Part shown: in pieces, positions 47,361 through 58,453 of the stretch
How positions within the stretch are numbered: the first letter of the stretch is position 1
How the letters are laid out: each line of letters begins with the position of its first letter
Assembly (NCBI GenBank): GCA_021464245.1
Contig: JADCRB010000021.1
Location: forward strand, 2,307,484 to 2,371,483
Reading direction: 5' to 3'
Origin: Carallia brachiata
Taxonomy: Eukaryota; Streptophyta; Magnoliopsida; Malpighiales; Rhizophoraceae
Length of the DNA: 64,000 nucleotides
The notes under the pieces: generated by a model
Told to the model about the DNA's origin: nothing
The model's database searches: none
What the model saw: only the letters and a program-made list of their open reading frames with translations
Program-made: the position numbers and the translations under genes

Positions 47361-50300
47361 ATGGATTTATTCATGTGGAATGTTTGTGGTGCAGCTAGTG
47401 ATAATTTTAAGCGAGTTATTAATATGTACATACGGCTCTATAGTCCTACAGTTATGGTGTTAGTTGAGCCGCAGATTAGTGGCACACAGGCTGTCGATGT
47501 GTGCACGGAAATTGGCTATCAAGGTGTACTGCGTGAGGATGCTCAAGGGCGAAGTGGTGGTATATGGGTGCTATGGGACCCGAGCAGGGTACGAATTACT
47601 AAGCTGCAAAGTGGGACTCAGTATATTCACATGCTCATAGAAGAAACACATCCAACACCTTGGCTTCTCACGGCCATTTACGCAAGCCCGCATCCAAATC
47701 ACCGCAGGCATCTCTGGGACGAATTGCTGGCACTGAACTGTACAGTTAATAGGCCCTGGCTTCTTATGGGGGACTTTAATGCAATCAGTTCCCCGGAGGA
47801 GAAAAGTGGCGCGGTGGCAACTAGGGACTTCCGTTGGCTGCCTTTTGCTCGATGGATTAATGAAATGGGTTTAATTGACATGGGGTTCCATGGTAATCGA
47901 TTTACATGGACTAGGGGTCATACCAGGCAAACAAGGATCTCTTGTCGTCTAGATAGGGGCCTCTGTAACATGCAATGGAGGACCTTGTGGCCTGAGGCTT
48001 CTATCCACCATCTACCTAGAGTGAAGTCAGATCATTGCCCACTGCTGCTCAAGCTACATCCAAACCGACTGATACAGAGAGGGGTTCGACCTTTTCGATT
48101 CGAAGGAGCTTGGCTTCTCCACGCTGAGTTCCGCCACCTACTCCAAACGCATTGGGATCCGTCCACCCCCACTCCCATTGCCTTGGAGCGCCTTATCCCT
48201 GTCCTTCGAGATTGGAATCGACACACATTCGGCAATATCTTTCTGAAGAAGAGACGGTTAATGGCCCGAATTCATGGTTGTCAACTCAGTCTAGCTAGGA
48301 ACTTTTCCCCAGGGCTCTATCGCTTGGAGTGTAAGTTACAACAGGAGCTCATGGATGTTCTCCGGCAGGATGAATTATTGTGGTTCCAAAAATCTCGTGC
48401 GCAATGGATTGCAGATGGGGATCGAAACACAAAGTTCTTTCATGCTACAACCATAGTTCGACGGCAGCGTAATACAATTGCAGCCTTGCGTGATGATACT
48501 GGCCAGTGGGTGTGGGAGGATGAGGTGCTCAAGGCGATGGTTTATGGGTATTTCCGCCAATTATATACAGATGACGGGTTGGCTCAACACATTTTTCCTC
48601 TAAAAGGGCAATTTGCACCATTGTCGGAGGCCAACCTAGCAAGGCTGTCGCGGGCCTTTACGGGAAAGGAAGTCCGAGATGCACTCTTTCAAATGGACCC
48701 GATGAAAGCTCCAGGAGTGGATGGTTACCATGCTTTATTTTTTCAATAGCAATGGGATGTGGTGGGCCCCTCTGTTTCACATTTTGTCCTAGCATGCCTC
48801 CAAGGGGACGAGCCCCTTCCACATATTAATAAGACATTGCTTGTCCTCGTTCCCAAATGTCCCCAACCAGAACGAGTAACACATTTTCGACCCATTAGTT
48901 TGTGCACTGTCCTCTACAAGATGGTGACGAAGGTGATTGTTAACCGATTGAAGCCACTTCTTCCTCAGTGGGTCTCTCCTACACAAGCTAGCTTTGTGCC
49001 CGGGCGCCAAATTTCTGACAATATTATTATGTTGCAAGAAGTCTTACACACAATGCGACGGACTAAGGGACAGAGGGGTTGGTTAGCTTACAAATTGGAT
49101 TTGGAAAAAGCCTATGATAGGCTCAATTGGGACTTTATCCGAGATACCTTAATGGAACTTGCCTTGCCAAGCACGTGGGTCACTCTAATTATGAATTGCA
49201 TCACAACGACATCCCTCCAAGTTTTATGGAATGGTGATGTCACTATGGAGTTTCATCCATCTCGAGGTATCCGCCAGGGGGATCCGCTATCACCTTTTAT
49301 TTTTGTTCTTTGTATGGAGCGCTTGGCTCATTTGATTGATCGCGAAGTGCAGCATGGCCGTTGGAAGCCCATCAGAGTTAGCCGGAATGCCCCAGGCCTC
49401 TCTCATTTATTTTTTGCCGATGATGTTGTCTTATTTGGGGAAGCTACCTCTCAACAAGTCTCAGTCATCAAGCAATGCATTCAAGGTTTCTGTACTAGTG
49501 CCGGGCAAAAGGTGAACCTAGCCAAATCGAGAATGTTTGTCTCTCGTAATGTTTCATCTCACCGTGCACGGGTGTTAAGCAGAGAAGCAGGGATTAGCCT
49601 GACACAGGATTTAGGCCGCTACCTGGGAGTCCCTACCTTGAATGGGCGAGTCACAGCCAGCACTTATCAACATGTGCTAGATCGTGTACACCAAAAACTC
49701 TCGGGCTGGAAAGCAAAACAGCTTTCGTTTGCAGGTCGCCTTACTCTCATCAAGTCAGTTATGTCCGCTATTCCTGCTTATACTATGCAGACCTCAGCCC
49801 TTCCTGTTAGTGTATGCAAAAAGCTCGATCAATGTAACAGGAACTTCCTGTGGTCGGACGGTCTGGAGCGTAAGAAACCACACTTGGTTAGGTGGCAGGT
49901 GGTGTGCGAAGATAAAAAGAATGGGGGACTGGGGATACGCCAAGCCCAACTGATCAATAAATCATTGACTGCAAAGCTATGTTAGCGTTTTATGACTGAA
50001 CCTGAGAGTCTATGGGTCAAACTTTTGAAAGCCAAGTATTGCCAGCGTGGGACAGGGGATATTCAATATAGACGTGTGGCCTCACATACTTGGCGAAGCA
50101 TGGTGGGGTCACGGGAAGTTCTTATGCAAGGGTTGAAATGGAGGATAGGGGATGGGCAAACAACCAAGTTTTGGACCGATGTCTGGCTTGGGGATCAACC
50201 GTTGGTCACTAGTGCCCTTACTCCTCTCCAAAGTTCTGACCTTCAGGTGCCAGTGGCACATTTCTGGGATGTGCACCAAGGATGGAGATGGGACCTTCTG

Positions 50301-51488
50301 AGTCATTTGCTGCCCCGGGACAAGTTACAGGAATTGGCGGCGGTACTGGTTCGGCCCCAACCCGACAACCCGGATGTCTTCATGTGGAAGGCTGCTTCTG
50401 ATGGCGCTTTTTCTGTTAAGCTAGCCTATGGTTCATTGGCTCGCTCATTGCTTTCTAGCGCCCCAATGGTCAATGCTGTCAACATATGGAATTTACACTG
50501 CCAGGAACGGATCAAATGTTTTCTGTGGCAAGTTTTGCATCGCAGTATCATGTGTAATTATGAGCGATGGCGCCGGGGATTTGGGGATTCGGCTACCTGC
50601 CCGCTCTGTTCCTCTGGCGCTGAAACAATAATGCATGTGCTGCGAGACTGTCACAAAGCTTCCATCCTTTGGAAATGTCTTGTGCGATCAGCATGGCGGA
50701 TTCAATTCTTTACAGTTGATTTAGAGGATTGGTTGAGTATGAATTTGACAACCAACTGTGGCAAAGAAGGGATACAGGACTGGCAAGCCATGTTTGCCAT
50801 CTGCTGCTGGTGGATTTGGCGTTGGAGGAATGATCAACTATTTTCGGGGAAGATTTATGATTTCTACAGCTCATATCTTATTCGGACCTGGAGCCATGAA
50901 GCTGGCTTAGTGTGGTCTCAAAAACAGCAACACGGAACTCTGATTCGCGCAAGGGAGGATCTTTTAGTGGCGTGGCAGGCCCCCGTAGGTGATTGGGTGA
51001 AGTTAAACACGGATGGTGCAGCTCCACATACCCAAGGGTCAGCTAGTGCGGGCGGCTTGTTGAGGGATCATCGGGGTATTTGGCTGCGCGGTTTTGCCAT
51101 TAACATAGGGGCTTGTTCTGCACTTGTTGCTGAGTTGTGGGGTGTATTCCGGGGCTTGCAACTTGCATGGCAATTAGGGATTTCAAAACTTTGGCTGGAG
51201 GTCGACTCACTACTTGTACTAGAGCTTTTGCAAAAGGGAGTTCATAGAACGCACCCCCAGAAGAACCTTGTTGATGGCTGTCGAGATTTGTTAGCCATGG
51301 ATTGGCAGCTGAAGATCTCCCATGTCTACAGGGAGGGCAACAAAGCAGCAGATTGGTTGGCTAATTTGGGCTTGTCAATGCCGCGGGGGATGCATGAATT
51401 CTCCATTGCTCCACAAGGCATTCACAGCATCTTAGCACAAGATCAAATGGGCGTCCATTGGCTTCGCTCACGTGTCCCCAAACGTTAG
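47361..51488 (+). pseudogene. LINE ORF2: endonuclease, reverse transcriptase, zf-RVT, RNase H
   Basis: One frame of 1,376 codons from ATG 47361, 28 bases after ORF1. Order of domains: apurinic-type endonuclease (FMWNVCGAAS, RSGGIWVLWD, WLLMGDFNAISSPEEKSG, KSDHCPLLL); reverse transcriptase (MKAPGVDGYHALFF, FRPISLCTVLYKMVTK, YKLDLEKAYDRLNW, GIRQGDPLSPFIF, LFFADDVVLFGEA); zf-RVT (IWNLHCQERIKCFLWQVLHR, CPLCSSGAETIMHVLRDC); and a C-terminal RNase H-like domain (VKLNTDGAAPHTQG, LWLEVDSLLVLEL, HVYREGNKAADWLANLG). Two in-frame TAG stops, at 48747-48749 in the early RT and 49983-49985 after the RT, block a full product; each can come from one transition. Both catalytic Asp of the ADD motif are present. 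Confidence 0.92.
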
Positions 51489-51538
51489 ACTTTCTCTTGT
51501 ACAGGCTCTTGCCTACCTTTGGATCCGAAAAAAAAAAA

Positions 51539-51555
51539 AAAAGGAGTAGCTGGGT
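51539..51555 (+). repeat. Right target-site duplication of the full-length LINE
   Basis: The second copy, with GGAGTAGCTGGGT at 51543-51555 directly after the poly(A) tail. A weaker third version, A-run plus AGAAGTAGCTGCGT, follows at 51563-51588, so the empty site probably already held an imperfect tandem repeat. Confidence 0.88.
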
Positions 51556-52447
51556 TTAACCGAAAAAAAAAAATAGAAGTAGCTGCGTCGTCTTACTTTT
51601 TCAGTTTTCATCTTTAAGTGGAGGAATCCGTGGGGGGCCTGCAACCATGCAACCATTTATTTAATTAATTATATAAAATACGACATCAGCAATAACGTAA
51701 AAATTAAGCGTTCTGACTCTAGAAAATAATGCTCAAATAAATATAGCGATTTACAAATAAATAAAGCTAATAAAAGGGTCCAGACGGGGGAGGAAATCCA
51801 CGCAACGGCAACGGCTAAAAATTTCAAGAATTCAATATGCACAATAAAAATGTCCAGAACTAAGTGATATGATTTATTTTAACCGGTGACGTCAGCCTCA
51901 TGTCATGTGTCTAAATAAGCTTGGGAGACCTTTCCTCCTCCTCCACTCTCCTCCAGTCCTCCTCGAAAACCATTTCCCCATCTCTTTTTATCCCTTTAAA
52001 TAAAAACTTTTTGAAAACCTCGGAACCCGTCTTCACCGTGCCATAAACAAAGGTTGGCCCGAGTTTCACTAAGATTTTCGTCAGGTTTAAAAGATTTGAA
52101 AAGGAAAATCCAGTTCATTAGCAAGTATAGGGATACGATAGGAGACGTTAAAATCCAAGACCAGTTGGTACTGATACAATGGGGAACAATTAATAGTATG
52201 AAGAACGCAGAAAAGGCTGTTTGCCAGTAAATGCCAGCCCGTCAGAGTATGTCTTGGTGAGCAAGGGCCACTGGGGTAAAAAAAGCTGCATCTTTGGCAA
52301 ACTTATTCTGGATATTTGAACATGCTAGACTACCAGCTCTTTTCTCTAACAGCGTGATGCAACTATAATGCTCAATGGAGCTTATATTCCATATCAATAG
52401 GATCACCTACTCTCCCAAGTACCACCGAAAGGGCGAATGGACTCGCT
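51556..52447. other. Spacer between the LINE and the TANGO2 gene
   Basis: Holds the worn third copy of the GTAGCTG repeat, AT-rich DNA, and at the right end the TANGO2 3' flank (minus strand). No gene was recognised. Confidence 0.45.
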
Positions 52448-54612
52448 TCAATTCTCCGGGCCATCCCTGTCCTCTATACGGAAACTCACTGAATGCTCTT
52501 TCCACTCTTCCTTCTCGAGATACTTCTGATAGAAGTTAAACTCTCCATCTGATTTCACAGACAACACAGAAGTGCTTCTGGTTCCATACCGTCCCTACAC
52601 ACATACATAGGAGGACATCAGACACACTTCCATCGGAATGGAGGGACAGAGGCACAGGAAGAATATGTTTGAGACAGAAATGAATTTACCAGTGGACTGT
52701 CTGCATCGACAAATATAGAACTTAAATGATACTCCCACCCAGGAGGATGAATATGAGGTAGCATGCTTTCGTCATCCTTTATTGTGTTTGTCATTAAAAT
52801 TTCAGCCATTTCTTTCAATGGAAGTTCTGCGTCCCCCCATTCATCCAACATAATTTTGAAATTGTTGCCTAACCTTTGAGCCTGGCAAAAAATCAATAAC
52901 TTTCAAACGTTATATATATAACAGTATCCGCCGACCAACTTCACAACAATTATGATGATCAGAACAGAAGAGATGCCCAGCCGGCAAATGCAGAAGACAA
53001 AAAGAAAAGAGATGCATGTATAGCAAAGCAAGCAAGCCATAATTTAAAACCGCATCTTAATCTTACCTTAGGCCAAGGGGAGTCTAGGCTAGCATTTGAC
53101 AATACGTGCATCCCAGGTGACACCTCTACGACACAAGAGTGTTCCGATTTATGTCTATTGGTTATGTAAAACATGGATCTTGAACAGATATCAGCCACTA
53201 TAAGATTGAAACCATTGTACTCGTGCGCCTCTTTCACAAGATCTTTGGCAAACTCCTCTGGATGCTTGTTGCTCTGTAATCACATAATTTTATAACCACT
53301 GAAGATTTTGAAAGGACCAGTTGCAAAAGAGAAGATACAAGATTTTTCTGAATTATATGAATGCATTTTTAAGTAAGAGACAACAACACCAAGAGTCCCC
53401 GTACATGAGCATGATCATCAAATTCAAAAGCTCGAGAGCACAACATCAATTGATCATTGGACAATGCAGAGCATGGAGAGCTTAGTAAAACTGAGTTAAA
53501 GAAACGTATTTGGGCAGTGAATTGAAGAGTTCTGAACCTGTCGAATCCAAAATTAGAAGTTAACATTTGAAGCATTGAAAATCAAGGTGAAATTTCTAGG
53601 GTTGCCTCACTAACTGAAGAGTTGCATGGTTTTAAATTCAAAGGAAAAATGACTCTTAACTCGACAATGTAGGACATCAAACGTATTAACGATTCTTTCA
53701 CTTAATTCCACTTGGGTTCGGTTTTGGGGTATATAACCAAGCAAAATACCTGTTTTTGTTTGCCCGATTCGGACATATATTTATGTTGTGACAATTGGAC
53801 GTCTGCAAAGCAAAACAAGAAAAGATCCCCACTATTGCCTAGTTATTTCATCATCAGAAACAAGGGATTTTTCTTTTTCATTATCATACAAGGTAAAAAG
53901 AAGCAAAAAAAAAAAAAAGGAAGAGGGGGTTGGGTGGTTGAATAGAAAGGACCATAACATAACATAACATAACATAAATAAACGAGTAGAAAATGCTACG
54001 AGAGAGGAAAAACTAAAAAAGGAAAGCAAAGAGCGGAGTTTGGGGGGGGGGGAATGTACCTGGAAGAAACGAAGAGGAAGATCACCCCTGGACTTGGCAA
54101 GGGGGTTTTTATGGATTTCACGGACGTTGGTGATGAAAGCAATCCTACCGCGAGTGGTACAAGCCAGCCATGTCCCACTTGCCAGCTCGTCTTTCCCACC
54201 CACTATCTCTCCACCGTCCCACCACCCCAGAGGCTTTGTTGGCCTTTCCTCCCACACCCACACCAGAAACAAGAAAAAAAAAAAAAAAGAAAAGAGAAAA
54301 AATCATTAATCTCCCGTGACTCTTAATTAATTAATCAATGCCTTAACGGCCATGTCCATGTCCATGTCCATGGAAAGAGAGAAAGGGAGCAAAAGGAGCC
54401 TCGGAGGGGTAAGGGGGAATGTAAATACCATTACTAACTGGTAATCAAGACAAGACAAGACAAGAAAAGACCCAAGACAGGAGAGTTACATACATGGATA
54501 CGTAGATACATACATACATACATACATACCGGGAATGATATTCGTCCCTGTTGAGGAATAAAAGGAAGGGATAGAGCGGGTGGGCTTGCCAAAGAAATAC
54601 TCCTATGCACAT
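52448..54612 (-). CDS. TANGO2: TANGO2 / NRDE family protein
   Basis: Member of the NRDE superfamily (DUF833); animal TANGO2 affects Golgi organisation, mitochondria and probably haem or lipid handling, and the plant role is not established. Five exons on the minus strand: 54612-54530, 54243-54060, 53273-53067, 52881-52690 and 52594-52448, with consistent phases; 270 aa. It starts at MCIGVFLW, with the signature NRDE at residues 21-24 (LFLNRDEYHSR). Further family segments: PTKPLGWWDGG, LASGTWLACTTRGRIAFITN, SNKHPEEFAKDLV, FNLIVADI, LSNASLDSPWPK and GRYGTRSTSVLSV. Cys2 after the initiator Met may become the N-terminal nucleophile, as proposed for this Ntn-like fold (inference). No signal peptide was seen. 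The exon 2 acceptor (GGAAAG) has a poor pyrimidine tract, although a T-run lies just upstream. Confidence 0.94.
54507..54530. repeat. (CATA)n microsatellite at the first donor of TANGO2
   Basis: Tandem TACA units abut the 5' splice site of intron 1: on the minus strand the donor GTATGTATG is itself the first repeat unit. Repeat slippage here could change the donor context. Confidence 0.8.
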
Positions 54613-56159
54613 CCTCCACCCCACCACTTACACTCTTATTTCTATTTGGTTGTGTTGAATCCTATCATCATCGATGATGATTTGACGATTTGATGATTTG
54701 ATGATGCTGCTGCTGCTCTTGCTCCTCCACTCCACTCTCTCCTCTCCCCCCCGACCAACACCCCGACCTTCCTTACCTAACACCCCAACCCTATGCCCCC
54801 CTTCCGTTCCCTTCCCCTACCTATTTCCTTCGATCTCCGACACTCAGCCTTCCGTCACGCAAGTCTTCTTTTCCTTTGTTTTTTATTTTTTTTTTTGTAA
54901 GTATTCATCTCATTAAGTTGATTAATCTGAATCGACTACTCTGGATCGACTCGAGTAGGACCTGAAGAAGGTAAAAGTCTTTCAACAAATATTTAAAACG
55001 ACTGTATTCTTAATATTTAAAATCAAGATCTTTAATTAAACGAATTCAGATTTTTACTACTTACATCTGTGTCTGTTTGTTTCTTTTCTATTTTTTATTT
55101 TTTATTTTTTTTGAGTGATTTGTTGACTCAAGGCACCCTCAACCCCAACCCCAGGACAAATCGACTAGGCCCGGCCCATGGGATGGATGGATTGCTATTG
55201 GTACCAAACCAAAGAATTTTCCTTTTCAAAAATTTTACTATACATAGATAATTATATTGCCCGTCCGTCAATTGTCTTCTCTTGTAATGTATCCATCTCT
55301 AAGTAGCTTACAATTCAACGGCCACATTCAAGTCAATAAAAAACTTAATTAGGCGAATCTGGATGATAATTACAAATATATCTTTGATTTTTGCCTCACT
55401 TATCACCATCACTCGTTGATCTACTAACTTTTCCTTTTAAACAATTTTTTCTAAGCTTTGTTTCGTGTTTCATCTTTTTTCTTAAATTCCTATAGTTTCT
55501 TCATTTAGTCAAGCTCAACCCATCAAATTACCAAACAAAAAAAAAAAAAAATTGAGTCAATAATAAGAGAAAGAAGAGAAAAATTAGATGATCAGTAACC
55601 TTCACATTATTTTGATAATGGTATCTCTTTGAATTCGTGTAACAAATTCTAAAAAGGAAATGTGACTGAATAATTATAACTTTAAAAAGCATCAATTAAT
55701 TAATTAATGATGAGTAGCATGTTCATTCGTTGACACAGGCTTGTTTATTTGACATTAGCCACCGAGCCAGTGATCAGTGTTGAAAATTTGAGACTATTGC
55801 AAAGCAAAAATCTATGCATTAATATTGAAAATTCAGAAACTAAAAAATTGTTCTTTTCTTCGACTGAAGGACTGGAAACCGAAAAACTCCGAAAAGGAAA
55901 ACAAAACAGACCCAAGCTAATTCCTATAAGCCAAGCCACGGCAAACGTATATTGCTTCAACAAAGGGAGCACAGCAACTGGAGGTAGCTCAAAAACATTC
56001 TATGCCTTCTTCCTTTCATAGAAATGCCTGCCTAGTTTGATCGCCAATTTGCTACTTAGTTTTCTTCCCCAGTAGGTACGGGAATAACGAAGCGGCCATT
56101 CATTTTTCTGAAAGTCTCAGCATTTTTCTTAGTTTCTTGTATTCAATTAGCAAACTTAC
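54613..56159. other. TANGO2 promoter and AT-rich spacer
   Basis: Upstream flank of TANGO2, with a C-rich tract at 54745-54830 and runs of T at 54885-54896. The rest is AT-rich. No gene was recognised; the long open frames are low-complexity. Confidence 0.45.
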
Positions 56160-56697
56160 TGATGCGATTTCGGGACACCATCAAAAGGAATTCACTGCCA
56201 TCCGTGCTAGCCTTAGACCGCGAAGAATTCCCCCAAAACCCACCGCGCAACCGCAAAAGAAAGAAATTGCAGATACCGATTCAATGTGCGAACCCTTAAA
56301 CCCACTGTGCCTCTCAGGCCTGCTCAGTGTTGGAGATTGTTCGCCTTATTGTTGCGCTTAGCGTCTCTGGCTTGCGGCCGGCCTTTGGCCGGAATCGCGC
56401 TGCCGGCCGCCTGTGTGTGGGTTGTCTCGCCATCTCCCCGACTGTGCCGGGGGTGGCTGCCGCTGTGCGGTGCCGTGCTGGAACCTTCTGGTTCCTGGCT
56501 GCTGAGTGCTTTGGGCTTCAGCCTGTTTCTTTTCACTGTGTAGGCCTCATTTCCTGAGTTACAGCTGGGGTTTGGGTTGTCCTTGGCCTACACGGGCTGT
56601 GTTGGGCTGGTTAGGGTTTGGGTGTGGTGGAACCTGGTTTGGGATTTTGGTGGCTTGTTTGTCTAATGTTTTTCTCCTTTGGACAAAAAAAAAAAAA
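56160..56697 (+). mobile_element. GC-rich retroposon-like segment with a poly(A) tail
   Basis: About 0.5 kb of clearly higher GC than the flanks, ending CTCCTTTGGAC followed by 13 A (56685-56697). The end closely matches that of the full-length LINE (CTACCTTTGGATCCG-A) and the minus-strand element at 19.2 kb, which suggests a non-autonomous element or a processed RNA copied by LINE machinery. No conserved protein was found. A CCGGCC-rich inverted patch (56376-56410) is visible. The 5' limit is estimated from base composition. Confidence 0.45.
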
Positions 56698-57457
56698 CAC
56701 TTACATTATAAAAGATTCTGCTGTTCTCATAAATTCAAATTTTTGTCGAGAGAGAGTTAAAAATACTATTTTTCAGATAAATGTTGAAATCTTTAACTAG
56801 TAAATAAATTAGATGTAAATTAGTTGGTTGACAAAAAAATAAAAAATAGTTGTAAATTTTATTTGTTTGCAAAATAGATTTATTTAGAAGAAAAAAACTA
56901 ATTAAGAGATTTTTAAAATTGACTAAAAACCCCTGAGAGGCAAGACGATGCTCCAATGTCAATTTGCCACATGTATGCACCACAGTTTTTTCTTTTTTTA
57001 ATTTTTTTTGTTCACACACTGCTGGCTGGTACATGTACAACTACCAGGAGTCCAGGAGGTGGAGGAAAAATCCAACGCATATTCTCGTGTAATGTTAACA
57101 CGTGTGAAATATCAGGTGCGACGCGTGCTGCGACTTTTCGAAGTCATGACAAACCAATGGACACTGCCCATGTAGGCACAGCATAGCACTGGTAGGCATT
57201 AGGTTAGCAATAGAAATTATACAAGCCTAGGACCAAAAAAAAAAAAAAAAAAAGTATACAAGCCAAACTCAAAAAAAACAAAAAAAAAAAAAAGAAAAGA
57301 AAAGTAAAAAAAGGGTATTAATTTAAAAAAATAAAAATAAAACCCTGTTTGTTAGTTAGAGATAGAGAGAGAATCCAAGAAAGAGAGAGGGGGAGAGCAC
57401 CAAACTTTAAGCAAAGGCCAAAAAAAAAACAAAAAGAAAGAAAGAAAGAAAGGAAAA
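56698..57457. other. Promoter and leader of the bromodomain gene
   Basis: AT-rich spacer followed by A-runs (57235-57254, 57278-57293) and a GAGA-rich leader (57357-57400) before the ATG at 57458. No other feature was recognised. Confidence 0.5.
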
Positions 57458-58422
57458 ATGGGTAAGATAGTGGAGAGGAAGAAGAAGAAGAAAGGGCGGC
57501 CTTCTCTTTTGGATCTCCAAAAACGCTCCCTTAAAGAACAGCAGCAGCAGCAGCAACAACAACAACGTAAACATAATCATCGAATCCTATCCGACAATCC
57601 CAACTCTAATAAGGGTCCCCATAATTACAAGTCTGCCACTCCCACCCCTCTCCGTCGATCCACCCGCCGCAGCGCCAACCCCTCATCTCCCGACGACGAG
57701 GACGACGACGCCGAATTGACTGGAAGGCGCCGAGAGAAGAAGCTCAAGCTCGTCCTCAAATTGCCCTCCTCCCAAAAATCTGACCCCAATTCTTCTTCTC
57801 TCAACACCAACGCCTCCGATTCCAACGCCGAGGACGACCAAAACACCGCTTCCAATCTCAGAAAGAGGAAAATCAATGCGATCGGTGATGGATCTGGTTT
57901 CGTTGCCGCTCAGAAGGTATCCCCATTTTGGGGATTTTTTTGCTCACAAAATAACTTAAGAGTCTTTGAAATTTTTCTTTATAATTTTTTTTCCCTTTTT
58001 CTTTTTTGGAATTAGGAAAAAAAAAGCGCGAAACTTTTGTTGTTTAAAAATGCGCCTTTTCTTGAATTTCGGGCCTCTGCAATAGGAATTTCTACAATTT
58101 CAGTCTGCGAAACCGTTGACTTCTTCATGTCTGCTTTTCTTGAAATTTTTCTATTTTTGAAAGTTGGGTTTTAAATGTTGCCTAATATTATCTCATTGGG
58201 CTGAAAAAAGTAAATAAAAAAAAAATTCTTTCTTGCTTTTATTAATTTATTGCTGTGTATATATATTATTATTATGGGGTTGTTAATTGGTGGAGCTGGA
58301 ATTTAATCTGTCTTTTGTTGGGTGAAACAATAATTGATTCTACACTGTCATTCCCATCTCATCCATCAAAAGCGTAAATTTGTCTTTTCTTCAGTTATTA
58401 TCTCACGGTTTCGTTTTCTTTC

Positions 58423-58453
<31 letters not shown>

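Larger units (their letters stand above)
45475..51538 (+). mobile_element. Full-length L1-type LINE with RNase H domain
   Basis: About 6.06 kb between matching target duplications, with a 5' leader of about 150 bases, ORF1 (45626-47332), a 28-base gap, ORF2 (47361-51488), a short 3' untranslated region ending CTTTGGATCCG and a poly(A) tail (51528-51542). It is complete in length but each ORF carries two in-frame stops, so it is not autonomous as read. There are no frameshifts: stops are the only lesions. This, and the clean 13-17 bp target duplication, point to a fairly recent insertion. Confidence 0.93.

Noticed and set aside
53369..53575. 68-codon minus-strand frame in TANGO2 intron 2
   Set aside because: Adding it as an exon would break phase between exons 2 and 3, and it does not resemble the family.
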